Positions 1 to 8,182 of a stretch of 16,443 nt of DNA are shown piece by piece (position 1 is the first letter of the stretch; every line of letters begins with the position of its first letter). Position numbers and translations under genes: made by a program. The DNA comes from Pirellulales bacterium. Its GTDB lineage: Bacteria > Planctomycetota > Planctomycetia > Pirellulales > JAICIG01. Under the pieces are notes generated by a model. The model saw only the letters and a program-made list of their open reading frames with translations. It had not been told where the DNA came from and did no database searches. The DNA lies in the NCBI GenBank assembly GCA_025924495.1, contig JAICIG010000145.1, forward strand, positions 1-16,443, given 5' to 3'.

Positions 1-120
1 GATCTCCGAGGGCGCGTTGATGCCCAGTCGGACTTTGTCTCCGCGGATGTCCACAATCGTGATGACGATATTGTCACCGATCATGATGCTTTCGTCGCGC
101 TGTCTCGACAAAACAAGCAT
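1..120 (-). CDS. csrA: Carbon storage regulator CsrA (partial, C-terminus beyond the window)
   Basis: The visible 40 residues begin [16 protein letters not shown] and continue through [15 protein letters not shown], the hallmark N-terminus and core of CsrA/RsmA. This family is a small dimeric RNA-binding protein that binds GGA motifs in mRNA leaders and blocks or stabilises translation. The ATG at 120-118 is preceded by a strong GAAGGAG site. The gene lies 30 bases downstream of fliW on the same strand, the usual partner arrangement: FliW binds CsrA and relieves its repression of flagellin mRNA. Roughly the last 20-40 residues lie outside the window, so the C-terminal extension some bacteria carry cannot be judged. 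Identity is near certain. Confidence 0.95.
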   Translation of the reverse strand, partial: MLVLSRQRDESIMIGDNIVITIVDIRGDKVRLGINAPSEI

Positions 121-126
121 CGATGG

Positions 127-133
127 CTCCTTC
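127..133 (-). promoter_or_regulatory. Ribosome binding site of csrA
   Basis: On the minus strand GAAGGAG lies six bases before the csrA ATG. It contains the GGA trinucleotide recognised by CsrA itself, so it could also serve in autoregulation. That last point is inference from the family, not something the sequence proves. Confidence 0.7.
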
Positions 134-150
134 GGCGCGCCGGGCGGCGA

Positions 151-591
151 TTAGGCGCTTTTCTTGAGGGGGGCGGTGTGGCTGGTGAGTTCGTATTGCA
201 CGGGCTGATCGCCGTTGGCGACCACCTGCCGGCCGGTTCGCCGCTCCAGGTTGATCACCACCGGGGCCTTGAGATTCAACGTAATTGCGCGCTCATTCTT
301 CCCGACGATCGTCAGCACCTGCGCATCCCGCACGTCGGCCAGATCCAAAGGCGCCAATTCGCTGCGAAATACGCGAAACTGGTCGTGAGGCACAAATCGC
401 CGGGGGCTCACCACCGCCAGGGCCACCTCGGGCCTGGAAGTGCATTGCAGCCAGCCCAATGCGTTGTTTTGCGCATCGGCCAGCAGCACCCAGTGTCGAC
501 AATCTTCCAACCCCAGTAATCCCGCGGGAAAATTGATAATATCTTCCGCTTCGATCTCCAGGGCGCCGAATCGAGTCGTCCTGATTTGCAT
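151..591 (-). CDS. fliW: Flagellar assembly factor FliW
   Basis: This 146-residue protein matches the FliW family in length and pattern. It has an N-terminal strand pair MQIRTTRFGALEIEAED, then the INFPAGLLGLEDCRHWVLL motif, a middle VVSPRRFVPHDQF segment, and a C-terminal NLKAPVVINLERRTGRQV segment typical of the family. FliW is a cytoplasmic antagonist of CsrA; it also binds flagellin, coupling flagellin synthesis to secretion. It sits directly upstream of csrA with a 30-base gap, so the two are probably co-transcribed. A terminator at 691-714 separates the pair from the ion-channel gene upstream, so its promoter should lie in 592-690. The ATG at 591 agrees with the family N-terminus; an AGG-rich stretch upstream is a modest ribosome binding site. 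Confidence 0.95.
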   Translation of the reverse strand: MQIRTTRFGALEIEAEDIINFPAGLLGLEDCRHWVLLADAQNNALGWLQCTSRPEVALAVVSPRRFVPHDQFRVFRSELAPLDLADVRDAQVLTIVGKNERAITLNLKAPVVINLERRTGRQVVANGDQPVQYELTSHTAPLKKSA

Positions 592-690
592 ACGCCAGGC
601 CTACCTTCCGTGGAGGTGCACGGGCAATGTTTCGCCTCGTCTGAGACGCGCACATTGGCTACATCGGCCGGCAATTTGGGGGAAGAACAG

Positions 691-714
691 AAAAAATCGC
701 CGATTCCGCGGCGA
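691..714 (-). terminator. Intrinsic terminator after the potassium channel gene
   Basis: Read on the minus strand this is TCGCCG, a 6-base loop CGGAAT, then CGGCGA followed immediately by six T. The stem extends by three further A-U/G-U pairs into the flanks. It lies about 75 bases past the stop of the channel gene at 788 and about 100 bases before fliW, as expected of a Rho-independent terminator separating the two transcription units. Confidence 0.82.
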
Positions 715-787
715 CTTGCGAGGTTGGAGAACCTCTTCCGACGCAATGATAGCCGGCTGAGTCCGCCGATCGTTTGGCTGTGCGCAG

Positions 788-1933
788 TTACCTGAAATGC
801 TCGTCGCGGCTTTCGACAGCCGGGAGTTCGCCGATGCCTGGCGTGGCGCGCAGCCAAGCGCTTGTCTGCCAATTGTCAACGGGCGGCTTATTGGCCAGGA
901 TCGGGGGCATGTTGAACAGCAGCCTGTGCGCCAGCCCGAACGCGATGGGCTCGTACATAGCGCGCAACTCGGCGAATTTCTTCTCGACCTGATCGCCGTC
1001 GAGCTCCAGTCCGGCCTCGGCCAGCAGTTCGCGGAGTCGCTGAAAACGCGCCGCCGAAAGCCGCGATTCATCTAATTCGACCGGGGATATCTTGAGCACC
1101 AACGCGAGATCGACCATGGCATGCCGTGCCATCGCAAACGTGAGTTGCGCCTGGTAGGAGTTGGCGCCTTTAATGCCCGCAATCAAGAGTGCACAGCCAT
1201 CGAGCACCGACGTGAGGGCGCTTAGCCACGACTGATTATCGTGTTGTGACCGGTAGTAGACCAACACGGGGAACGAGAGATGGCTCTCCAACAACTGTGC
1301 CGACCAGCGCTCCCACTCGGCCATAAACGGGTCCAGGCTGCTGCTCTGGCCCAGTCGCGCCACGCGCAGCAATCCCTCGGCGGCGGTCGGCGGAGAACCG
1401 GCCCGAGCGTCGAGTAATGAGATGGTGATTTCCCGCTGCGAAGCCGCTTGCGACAACACGGGCAAGTAGCCGATGATCACCGCCATGAATCCAAAACCCA
1501 TTCCCGACTCGACGACCGCCAGAAACCGTCCGAGCGTTCCCGCAGGCGCTACGTCGCCATAACCAAGCGTGAAGAACGTTGTACCGCTCATGTACAGATA
1601 GGAGTACAGCCCTGCACGTTCCGCTTGTGCCACGTTCAAGGGGGTCGACAGCGACCAGTGCAACAGGCCAAACGCAAACACCAACCCCGCCGCCCATAGC
1701 GAGAACAACAGCAGAATGGAGAGCGGACCAAACACGCTCAGGAAGGTCTCGCGCCTTCTCCCCTGCGGCAGGCGACACGCAGTCGCACGCCAGAAAGCCC
1801 ATGCACAGTGGTAATAGGCTCGAGCGGGCCGATAGGCGCGCGTGACGCGTCTTGGCAATACCATGGCCTCGAATGCATCGGTCAACACCAGTGCGATAAG
1901 TAGGAGACTTGCTAAACCAAGTAAGGCGTGCAT
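788..1933 (-). CDS. Potassium channel family protein with C-terminal helical domain
   Basis: The start chosen is ATG 1933, giving 381 residues. It begins directly with a membrane helix (MHALLGLASLLLIALVL) and is preceded by a weak GAGAAG site. The frame stays open upstream to 2176, but that extra part is Arg-rich and low-complexity, so I treat it as non-coding. A second hydrophobic segment spans about residues 64-92. A pore helix and selectivity filter follow, TTFFTLGYGDVAP around residues 118-130 with the diagnostic T-x-GYGD signature, then a last helix near 136-160. This is the ion_trans_2 layout of an inner-membrane K+-conducting channel. The remaining ~220 residues are soluble and mostly helical; I see no RCK nucleotide-binding GxGxxG motif there, so the gating ligand is unknown. 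It ends at a good terminator and appears to be a single-gene unit. Confidence 0.87.
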   Translation of the reverse strand: MHALLGLASLLLIALVLTDAFEAMVLPRRVTRAYRPARAYYHCAWAFWRATACRLPQGRRRETFLSVFGPLSILLLFSLWAAGLVFAFGLLHWSLSTPLNVAQAERAGLYSYLYMSGTTFFTLGYGDVAPAGTLGRFLAVVESGMGFGFMAVIIGYLPVLSQAASQREITISLLDARAGSPPTAAEGLLRVARLGQSSSLDPFMAEWERWSAQLLESHLSFPVLVYYRSQHDNQSWLSALTSVLDGCALLIAGIKGANSYQAQLTFAMARHAMVDLALVLKISPVELDESRLSAARFQRLRELLAEAGLELDGDQVEKKFAELRAMYEPIAFGLAHRLLFNMPPILANKPPVDNWQTSAWLRATPGIGELPAVESRDEHFR

Positions 1934-2376
1934 CTGCGACTTCTCGGATAAAAGTCTCTCTGCGAACGGTCCAATAGTTCGGCGTGACAGGCCGTCGTCA
2001 GTCGCCGGCCGATTTGCGGACCGTCGTGCGATGATAGGGTCGCCGATCAACCTCCGGATCGCGCGGAGTATCGCACGAATCCGCCAGGCCAGCAATGGGC
2101 GCTCGATCGCTTCCTGCCTGTTGCAGGCGGAAGCAGAACGGCCGGCGTGAAACGTCGCCTGCGGCGAGGCCGCCATCTTGATAAGATAAAGCGGCGGCGA
2201 CGAACCGACGAGGATGGGCTGCGGCGAAATGTGGTTGACGGCGCATCTGCAGACGCCGTCCGACGCTCGTCAAGCGTCAAACGGCGCATGATATGGCCAG
2301 TCGAGTCATCGTGCGGCCGCGGCGGGACGATGCCCATTCCGCTGCCTCGGTCAGCCAAAGGCAAATCCGGGCCGCA
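1934..2376. other. Intergenic stretch with hairpins, no convincing gene
   Basis: These 443 bases lie between the stop of the HEAT-repeat gene and the chosen start of the channel gene. Open frames here are Arg/Ala-rich with no recognisable motif. The stretch must hold the channel promoter, which I could not locate with confidence; an AT-rich patch at about 2173-2190 (TTGATAAGATAAAG on the plus strand) is the only promoter-like composition. Several inverted repeats are present at 2237-2278, and CATCGT/ACGATG arms at 2307-2332 surround a GCGGCCGC core. None is followed by a T tract on the minus strand, so they are at best Rho-dependent or weak terminators for the HEAT gene. Confidence 0.5.
2237..2278. 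repeat. Two adjacent perfect hairpins
   Basis: GACGGCG and CGCCGTC (2237-2243 and 2254-2260) enclose a 10-base loop. GACGCT and AGCGTC (2262-2267 and 2273-2278) enclose the 5-base loop CGTCA. They begin about 100 bases after the stop of the HEAT gene in its direction of transcription. There is no U tract, so termination or 3'-end protection is possible but unproven. Confidence 0.45.
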
Positions 2377-4521
2377 TTATTTCGGCATCGGCAGCACGAT
2401 CAAAGCGTTTTCGGCGAACGAGGCTTCGCCCGCCTTGCCGTTAATGCGGTACTGAATCCTCAACTGCTTAGGAGTCCCCGGCGCCGGATCGCCGCCGAAG
2501 GCCTCGTTGTAGTTGGCCGCAGGAAGCGTTACGAGCGGCAGTCCGGCGAGCTGCTTTTGCAGCGCCGCGGTAACGTCCTTCTGCGTGGCGCCGGCGCCAT
2601 ATTCGGCCTTGACGATCTCCAGCTTGACCTTGTCGAGTCCGGCTTGCGAAATGATTTCGCGCACCTCGTCGACCTTGCCGCCGAGCTTTTGGGCGATGGC
2701 CAGCGCGGTTTCCGCCGCCTCCGTCTTCAACTCGGGCGTCTGCATGACTTTGACGGCCAGCTTCAGCGTGTCCTGGCTCGGGTAGCGCTTCAGGACGTCG
2801 AGCACCAGTTTCTGCTCCGCGGGCTGACGGCAGGCGTCGAGCGCTTTGCCGCACATTTCGGCTCGCTGATCAAGCGGCATGACAAACTGCCGGGCAATAC
2901 GGATGTAGCCGCGCAGCTCGCGAGCCTGGTACTTGTTGGCGCCGCCTGTCTTCGCTAGATCCAAAAGCACCGGCGCCGCGTCGATGGTCATCCACTCGCC
3001 GAGCAAACGGCTGCTGGCGTCCTGCAATTGGGCGTCTTCGCTTTTCGCCGCGGCGCCCAGCGTCGCCAGCGACTTGCTTCCGCCGACGGCGCCTAGGATT
3101 TCAAGCAACGCTACCTTAGTGGGCAGCGGCGCGTCGGTCATGGCTGCCGACAGTTCTGCCGCGCACGCCTCGCGATCGGGCATGCGGATCGCTGCGGCCT
3201 TCAACGCCTGTTGAGCCGCCGGGAGATCCTCGGCATGCTTGGGAGCCGCCACCTGCGAGATCAACACGCCGAGTTGCCTGGCCGAAACCGTCTCGCCAAG
3301 CGAAGCCAAGGCGGCGTTGCGCACAGCCTGGTCGGGGCGGTCGAGCGCCTTGACGAGCGGCTCGACGGCGTCGATGCGTCGGCGGCCGACTAGCTCGATC
3401 AGCGTGAGGTAAACTTTGCCTTGAGCTCTCGACAATCCAGCGACAATTTGTTCGTCAACACTGCCGGGCGGCAACTCGCCGATCGCTGCCTTGGCAGCGA
3501 TGGCCAATTCGGCATCCGATTCGACTGCCGCGTCCAACAACGATGAGAGACACGAGGCGTTGCCCACGCGACCCAACGCGCTCAGCGCCGCTAGTCGCAC
3601 CTGTTTCGGTCCGGCGGAAGCCGCCTTCAAGATGGCAGGCAAAACGACCGTCTCTTTGCGATCGGCCATGGCGGTAATCAACAGCGCCGCCCGGTCGGGC
3701 GCGGCGCCAGCCAACTCGCCGGCCAATGCTTCGTCGAGCTTATTGCCGGGGAACTCGCGGGCCGTGCCCAGCGCGAGTTGGAACATCGCCTTGTCGGACG
3801 AGCGGAACTGCTCGAGCAACAGCGCGATCCCGTCCTGTTTTCGGGCGAGAATCGCTGCGCGAGTCGCCTCGATCTTTCGTTGCTTCGGCACGTCTGCCTT
3901 GCGGACTTCATCGTAGATTTCGATGGCTTCGGCGTCGCGGCCTTCGGCCTGCAAACGTTCGGCGCATAGCACGAGCCCTTCGGCAATCGCCGAGCGAACC
4001 TTGACAGGCACGCCGGCCAGCGATTTCCGCAGCGACTTCGTCGCAGCATCATTGGCGATGCGTCCGAGCGCCGCGGCCGCGGAAGCAGCGACTTCGGCGT
4101 CATTGTCTTGCAGCCGCCTGGCGAGCGCCTCGGCGGCCTGGGCGTCGCGGCGAACGCCAATCGAATTGATGACGCCGACGAGCAGCTTGCCTTGCAAGCC
4201 GTCCTGGGCCTTTCGCAGCGCCTCATCGGAGGCGGCGCCTGGAATCGCTTCCAACGCGATCCGCGCCCACGAGGCGAGTTCTTCGTCGGCCAGGAGTTTG
4301 GCCAATTCGCTCACCGCGGCGCTCGATCCGTAAACGGCCAGCCGCTTGCAGGCCAGCGCCTTATCGGGCTTGGGGGCGTCAGAACTTAGCACGCCGATCA
4401 GTTCCTTCTCTTTGTCAGCCGATGCGTTGGGCGCGTCCGCCGCGCGAGCGGCGGCTGCGGTCATCGCCAGCGATGCCGTGAAGAGAGTTACAATACTCAC
4501 GGTATATTGAAGCTTATGCAT
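2377..4521 (-). CDS. Secreted HEAT-repeat protein
   Basis: The protein has 714 residues. The first ~28 form a Sec signal peptide: HK at the N-terminus, hydrophobic VSIVTLFTASLAM, and an Ala-rich cleavage region ending near ARA-ADA. From about residue 40 to 560 the sequence is a string of paired amphipathic helices typical of HEAT/PBS-lyase repeats, for example AAAALGRIANDAATKSL, LAALSALGRVGNASCLSSLL and VRNAALASLGETVS. A distinct C-terminal segment (LRIQYRINGKAGEASFAEN then LIVLPMPK) looks like a short beta module seen at the end of many planctomycete secreted proteins. HEAT solenoids bind other proteins; the partner is unknown. It lies 89 bases downstream of the exported dehydrogenase on the same strand, so co-transcription is plausible. 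No clear ribosome binding site precedes the ATG. The family call is firm; the function is unknown. Confidence 0.88.
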   Translation of the reverse strand: MHKLQYTVSIVTLFTASLAMTAAAARAADAPNASADKEKELIGVLSSDAPKPDKALACKRLAVYGSSAAVSELAKLLADEELASWARIALEAIPGAASDEALRKAQDGLQGKLLVGVINSIGVRRDAQAAEALARRLQDNDAEVAASAAAALGRIANDAATKSLRKSLAGVPVKVRSAIAEGLVLCAERLQAEGRDAEAIEIYDEVRKADVPKQRKIEATRAAILARKQDGIALLLEQFRSSDKAMFQLALGTAREFPGNKLDEALAGELAGAAPDRAALLITAMADRKETVVLPAILKAASAGPKQVRLAALSALGRVGNASCLSSLLDAAVESDAELAIAAKAAIGELPPGSVDEQIVAGLSRAQGKVYLTLIELVGRRRIDAVEPLVKALDRPDQAVRNAALASLGETVSARQLGVLISQVAAPKHAEDLPAAQQALKAAAIRMPDREACAAELSAAMTDAPLPTKVALLEILGAVGGSKSLATLGAAAKSEDAQLQDASSRLLGEWMTIDAAPVLLDLAKTGGANKYQARELRGYIRIARQFVMPLDQRAEMCGKALDACRQPAEQKLVLDVLKRYPSQDTLKLAVKVMQTPELKTEAAETALAIAQKLGGKVDEVREIISQAGLDKVKLEIVKAEYGAGATQKDVTAALQKQLAGLPLVTLPAANYNEAFGGDPAPGTPKQLRIQYRINGKAGEASFAENALIVLPMPK

Positions 4522-4610
4522 GGTATCGGTCCGGAAAAATGCGGGGTCGAGTTGTTCTAAACGTCAAGAAATTCAGCGGCTAACTATTCTGCGCGCTTGT
4601 CGCGAGATCG

Positions 4611-5900
4611 TTAGAGCCTCCACGGTTCGCGCAACGCTTCCGAGCGCAGGCGATTCGCCTCTTCGTCGCCGATGAACTCGTGCTTCTTGAGATCGTATTT
4701 GATTTGGCGCCCCAGATAGAGCGCGATGTTCGCCGCATGGCAGGCGATGTGGGCGTAGCAGGCCGCGTCGGCATTGCCCTTCGGCAAGCTGCGCGACTTG
4801 ACGCAGTCGAGGAAATCGCGGACGTGGAATGTCGCCGGGTAGCCGCCGATCTCGGCGACCGTGCGGCCGGCAAGCAACTCGGGCGAGCTGAGGACGAGTT
4901 TGCCGCTGTCGCCCGTTTCGACCCAGCCCGTCTCCCCCTCGAATCGCACGGGGCAAGAACCGAGCGGAATCCAGCCGGTCTCGCGGAAAATCAGCTCCAC
5001 GCCATTGGCATAGCGAGCGACAAGCTGCCCGTCTTTGGGAGCGTTGTATTCAACCGGAGCCGAACGATCGTCGCCGACGGCCCACTGGCACAAGTCGACG
5101 CAGTGCGAGCCCCACTCGAGCACGCCCCCGCCGACCAGCCCGCCCCCTTTTTCGAAATTAAAACCGTCGAGCAGCTTCTCGTTGAACGGGCGCCAGGCCG
5201 CGGGGCCGAGATACATGTTCCAGTCGACCACGTCTTTCGCCGGCTCGGGCTGGGCAGGCAGCCAGCCGCTGGTCATGGCTTGCATGCCCATCGGATGAGC
5301 GTAAACCTTCTTGAGCTTGCCGAGCTTGCCGGTACGGGCCAGTTCGCAGGCGAAGGCGAAGTGCGGCAGATTGCGGCGCTGCGTGCCGGCCTGGAACACG
5401 CGGGCGGTGCGGCGCATCGTTTCGGCCAGCATCAGGCTTTGCGAGATGTTCTTCGTGCAAGGCTTTTCGCAGTACATGTCTTTGCCGGCCTTGGCCGCGT
5501 TAATGGCGGCCGTGCAATGCCAGTTCGGGCCGGTGGCGATCAGCACGGCGTCGATGTCGCTGCGATCGAGTAACTCGCGGAAGTCCTGGATCATGTCGCA
5601 GTTCTGGTTGCCGTATCGCTCGTCGACAATCTTCTTGACGGCGACGCGGCGGGCCTGCTTGATGTCGCAGACGGCCAGGAACTGCACGTCTTTTTGCTCG
5701 AGGAAGCAGCCCAGGTCGTAGGTTCCCCGGTTGCCGATGCCGATGCCGCCGACCGTGATCCGTTCGCTCGGCGGGACGGCGCCATCCAGACCAAGGGCCG
5801 AACTGGGGATGATCGTCGGCGCCGCGACTGCCGCGGCTCCCGCCGAAAGCGCGGTCTTCAAAAACCGCCGCCGATGAAGTTGTCGAGCGTTCTGCGACAT
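4611..5900 (-). CDS. Gfo/Idh/MocA family oxidoreductase with Tat signal
   Basis: I chose ATG 5900 (429 residues) because an AGGAGAG site lies five bases upstream and the Tat signal then starts properly: HRRRFLKTALSAGAAAVAAP at residues 9-28. A longer frame reaches 6044 but adds an unrelated Arg-rich leader. The N-terminal Rossmann fold shows GGIGIGNRG (51-59) for NAD(P) binding, ATGPNWH (122-128) and the family signature EKP (145-147). The C-terminal half carries GGGVLEWGSHCVDL, the conserved active-site/substrate region of this family. Members are NAD(P)-dependent sugar or sugar-acid dehydrogenases; planctomycetes encode many exported paralogues presumed to act on polysaccharide-derived sugars in the periplasm. 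Exported members usually fold with cofactor bound, which explains the Tat route. The substrate cannot be assigned from sequence. Confidence 0.92.
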   Translation of the reverse strand: MSQNARQLHRRRFLKTALSAGAAAVAAPTIIPSSALGLDGAVPPSERITVGGIGIGNRGTYDLGCFLEQKDVQFLAVCDIKQARRVAVKKIVDERYGNQNCDMIQDFRELLDRSDIDAVLIATGPNWHCTAAINAAKAGKDMYCEKPCTKNISQSLMLAETMRRTARVFQAGTQRRNLPHFAFACELARTGKLGKLKKVYAHPMGMQAMTSGWLPAQPEPAKDVVDWNMYLGPAAWRPFNEKLLDGFNFEKGGGLVGGGVLEWGSHCVDLCQWAVGDDRSAPVEYNAPKDGQLVARYANGVELIFRETGWIPLGSCPVRFEGETGWVETGDSGKLVLSSPELLAGRTVAEIGGYPATFHVRDFLDCVKSRSLPKGNADAACYAHIACHAANIALYLGRQIKYDLKKHEFIGDEEANRLRSEALREPWRL

Positions 5901-5905
5901 GGCTG

Positions 5906-5912
5906 CTCTCCT
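5906..5912 (-). promoter_or_regulatory. Ribosome binding site fixing the dehydrogenase start
   Basis: AGGAGAG on the minus strand lies five bases before ATG 5900. It favours this start over the in-frame ATG six codons upstream at 5918 and over the longer frame to 6044. Confidence 0.7.
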
Positions 5913-5947
5913 GAACATGGAATCCGCCTCAATACGGCCCCGGCGCC

Positions 5948-5973
5948 CTGACAGGCTGCCAGTAAACTGACAG
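5948..5973. repeat. Direct repeat CTGACAG x2 upstream of the dehydrogenase
   Basis: CTGACAG occurs at 5948-5954 and 5967-5973, 19 bases apart start to start, close to two helical turns. The pair lies about 50-70 bases upstream of the dehydrogenase ATG, where a regulator could bind. Chance occurrence is not excluded. Confidence 0.3.
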
Positions 5974-6079
5974 CATACCCGCACGCCCCATCTCTTGCCA
6001 CATTCACGCCCCCGCAGCAGCGATACCATTTGACTACGCGTCACGGATTCGCTGTAGGAGATCGGGCGGCACTGCCTCC

Positions 6080-6107
6080 TTGAACGCTCACTTTGGGTCC
6101 TTATAAT
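6080..6107 (+). promoter_or_regulatory. Sigma70-type promoter of the ABC exporter operon
   Basis: TTGAAC (6080-6085) and a perfect TATAAT (6102-6107) are separated by 16 bases. The ATG of the ATPase gene begins only seven bases after the last base of the -10 box, so transcription should start at or next to the A of the start codon. No Shine-Dalgarno sequence fits in between, which points to a leaderless mRNA. Confidence 0.65.
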
Positions 6108-6113
6108 CCCCGC

Positions 6114-7061
6114 ATGTCTGCCGCAATCCGCGTGTCGAACCTGGTCAAGACCTATCCCGGCCGTCCGCCCGTGGAAGCGGTCAAGGGGTTAGACTTGGAG
6201 GTTCGCCGCGGCGAGTGCTTTGGTTTGCTTGGCCCCAACGGGGCTGGCAAGACGACCACCTTGGAAATCATCGAAGGCTTGCTGAGGCCGACGTCCGGCG
6301 ACGTCGAAGTGCTCGGGCGCCGCTGGGATTCGGACGATCGGGCAATTCGCGAGCGGATCGGCATCTCGCTGCAAGAGACGCGTCTGCCCGATAAATTGAC
6401 CGTCCGCGAGACGGCGGCATTGTTTCGATCTTTCTACGCGACCGGAATCAGCCCGGAAGCAGCGATCGCGGCTGTGTCGCTCCAAGAAAAGTCGCGTGCC
6501 TTTGTAGACAGTTTATCTGGCGGTCAAAAGCAGCGTCTGGCCGTTGCCTGCGCCCTCGTCGGCGATCCAGAATTGCTGTTCCTCGACGAACCGACAACCG
6601 GCCTCGACCCCCAGTCGCGGCGGGAACTGTGGGATGTGGTGCGCGGCTTCAAGGCCCGCGGCCAGGCGGTGCTGATCACGACGCACTACATGGACGAGGC
6701 CGAACGACTTTGCGACCGGGTTGCCGTGATCGATCACGGGAAAGTCATCGCACTTGGGGCGCCTCCCGAACTGATCCTGAACGCTGGCGGCGAACACGTC
6801 ATCGACGTAAGGCTCGACTCCGATCGGGCGGCATCTGCAATCGCTGTCGACGATCTTGCTCGGTTGCCGACGGTTGCCGCCGTCCGGCCGACGGACGGCG
6901 GGTATGCGCTCTCCGCGTCTGAACCTCATGTCGCTTTGCCGGCGCTGTTGGTTCTGCTCCAACAAAAGGAGGTGACGCCGGCTGGATTGGGCACGCGCTT
7001 GGCCACTCTCGATGACGTCTTCCTGGCGCTCACCGGCCGACACCTTCGTGACGAGAACTAG
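6114..7061 (+). CDS. ABC-2 type exporter, ATP-binding protein
   Basis: The start is ATG 6114 (315 residues). A TTG seven codons upstream is in frame, but its extension runs through the TATAAT box and is rejected. All ATPase motifs are present in order: Walker A GPNGAGKTT (40-48), Q-loop Gln87 in SLQETRLPD, signature LSGGQKQ (134-140), Walker B LLFLDEPTTGLD (154-165) and H-loop His191 in ITTHYMDEAE. The ~100-residue C-terminal extension is typical of the DrrA/CcmA-like subfamily that powers ABC-2 exporters of drugs, lipids or polysaccharides. It acts as a cytoplasmic dimer under the permease encoded five bases downstream. The substrate is unknown. Confidence 0.93.
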   Translation: MSAAIRVSNLVKTYPGRPPVEAVKGLDLEVRRGECFGLLGPNGAGKTTTLEIIEGLLRPTSGDVEVLGRRWDSDDRAIRERIGISLQETRLPDKLTVRETAALFRSFYATGISPEAAIAAVSLQEKSRAFVDSLSGGQKQRLAVACALVGDPELLFLDEPTTGLDPQSRRELWDVVRGFKARGQAVLITTHYMDEAERLCDRVAVIDHGKVIALGAPPELILNAGGEHVIDVRLDSDRAASAIAVDDLARLPTVAAVRPTDGGYALSASEPHVALPALLVLLQQKEVTPAGLGTRLATLDDVFLALTGRHLRDEN

Positions 7062-7066
7062 ACTGT

Positions 7067-8116
7067 ATGAACGGCGCCCTCTGGCAACTCGTCTTAGCCC
7101 GCTTCCGGGAATTCTTTCGTCGGCCGAGCACCGTGTTCTGGGTTTACGGCTTTCCGCTGCTCCTGGCAGGAGTCCTGGGCGTTGCATTTCAGAATCGGCC
7201 GGTCGAGCGAGTCGCCGTAGGAGTATGCACCGACAGCAGCAGCGGGACGGAAGGCGCAGAGAGCGTGATGAGCAAGCTCGAGCGCGATCCGCGGCTGATC
7301 GTGTTCGCGGGGACCGATCGGGAATGTCGAGATCGGCTGCGCACGGGCAAGATTGGACTGGTCGTCATTCCAACGACTGACGCCGGCCAGTATGAATATT
7401 TATTCGATCCGAACCGGCCTGAATCGGTCCTTGCTCGGTCGACGGCCGACAGCGCGCTCGTTCGCGCCGACGCCCCAAATCTCGCGACTCCCATCGACGT
7501 GAAATTCGACGAACCGGGCGGCCGCTACATCGACTTCCTCATTCCCGGGCTCGTGGGAATGAACCTGATGGGCGGCGGCCTATGGGGCGTCGGATTCGTC
7601 ATCGTCGACATGCGAGTAAGAAAATTGCTCAAACGTTTTCTCGCCACGCCCATGAGACGAAGCGATTTCCTGTTGGCATTGATGATCAGCCGGGCCGTAT
7701 TCACATTGATCGAGGTGACAATTCTTTTAATCTTCGGCTGGCTGGCATTCGGAGTCGCCGTGCGAGGGAACTTGTTGGCACTGGCCAGTCTAATCGTTCT
7801 TGGCGCCGCAAGTTTTGGCGGACTCGGGCTGTTGGTCGCCTGCCGGGCGGAAACGATCGAGACGGTATCCGGCTTGATGAACGCCGTGATGTTGCCGATG
7901 TACCTGCTCTGTGGAGTATTCTTCACGGCCGACCGGTTCCCTGAAGCGATGCAGCCCCTGATCCGCGCCTTGCCGCTCGCTGCACTGCTCGATGGCGTGC
8001 GGGCCGTGATGAACGACGGCGCGGGTTGGGCCGCCGTCGAACGACCGGCCGTCGTACTTTCGGCCTGGGGCGCGATTTGTTTCGCTTTGGCGCTGCGCTG
8101 GTTCCGATGGCGATGA
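7067..8116 (+). CDS. ABC-2 type exporter, permease
   Basis: The protein has 349 residues and starts five bases after the ATPase stop, so the pair is co-translated. The layout is that of long-type ABC-2 permeases. A first membrane helix (about 20-41, FWVYGFPLLLAGVLGVAF) precedes a ~110-residue extracytoplasmic domain. Five further helices follow: around 148-176 (LIPGLVGMNLMGGGLWGVGF), 203-230, 234-257, 263-288 (LMNAVMLPMYLLCGVFF) and the C-terminal LSAWGAICFALALRWF. The FxTPMRRSDFLLA-like loop after helix two is the usual coupling region facing the ATPase. It sits in the inner membrane; the cargo cannot be deduced. It is the last gene before the convergent restriction operon. Confidence 0.9.
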   Translation: MNGALWQLVLARFREFFRRPSTVFWVYGFPLLLAGVLGVAFQNRPVERVAVGVCTDSSSGTEGAESVMSKLERDPRLIVFAGTDRECRDRLRTGKIGLVVIPTTDAGQYEYLFDPNRPESVLARSTADSALVRADAPNLATPIDVKFDEPGGRYIDFLIPGLVGMNLMGGGLWGVGFVIVDMRVRKLLKRFLATPMRRSDFLLALMISRAVFTLIEVTILLIFGWLAFGVAVRGNLLALASLIVLGAASFGGLGLLVACRAETIETVSGLMNAVMLPMYLLCGVFFTADRFPEAMQPLIRALPLAALLDGVRAVMNDGAGWAAVERPAVVLSAWGAICFALALRWFRWR

Positions 8117-8182
8117 GCTTCTTCGCAAACTACTGCGAGTTGTCGGCTGGGACCCTCAAACAGATTGTCTGTCGTGACTTAA

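Noticed and set aside
620..645. Sigma54-like GG...GC pair upstream of fliW
   Set aside because: The spacing between GG and GC is nine bases instead of ten and the flanks do not fit the consensus.
1934..2176. 81-residue N-terminal extension of the potassium channel
   Set aside because: It is Arg-rich and low-complexity, and places a non-membrane leader before a normal first helix that already has its own ATG.
2293..2958. 221-residue open frame on the plus strand opposite the HEAT gene
   Set aside because: It is antisense to a strongly supported gene, has no motif, and its Arg/Leu-rich composition is that of a codon-bias shadow.
4680..5573. 297-residue open frame opposite the Gfo/Idh/MocA gene
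   Set aside because: It is antisense to a gene with clear family motifs; its length comes from high GC at third codon positions.
6093..6113. TTG start for the ABC ATPase seven codons upstream
   Set aside because: The extension would be read through the TATAAT box of the likely promoter and adds no conserved residues.
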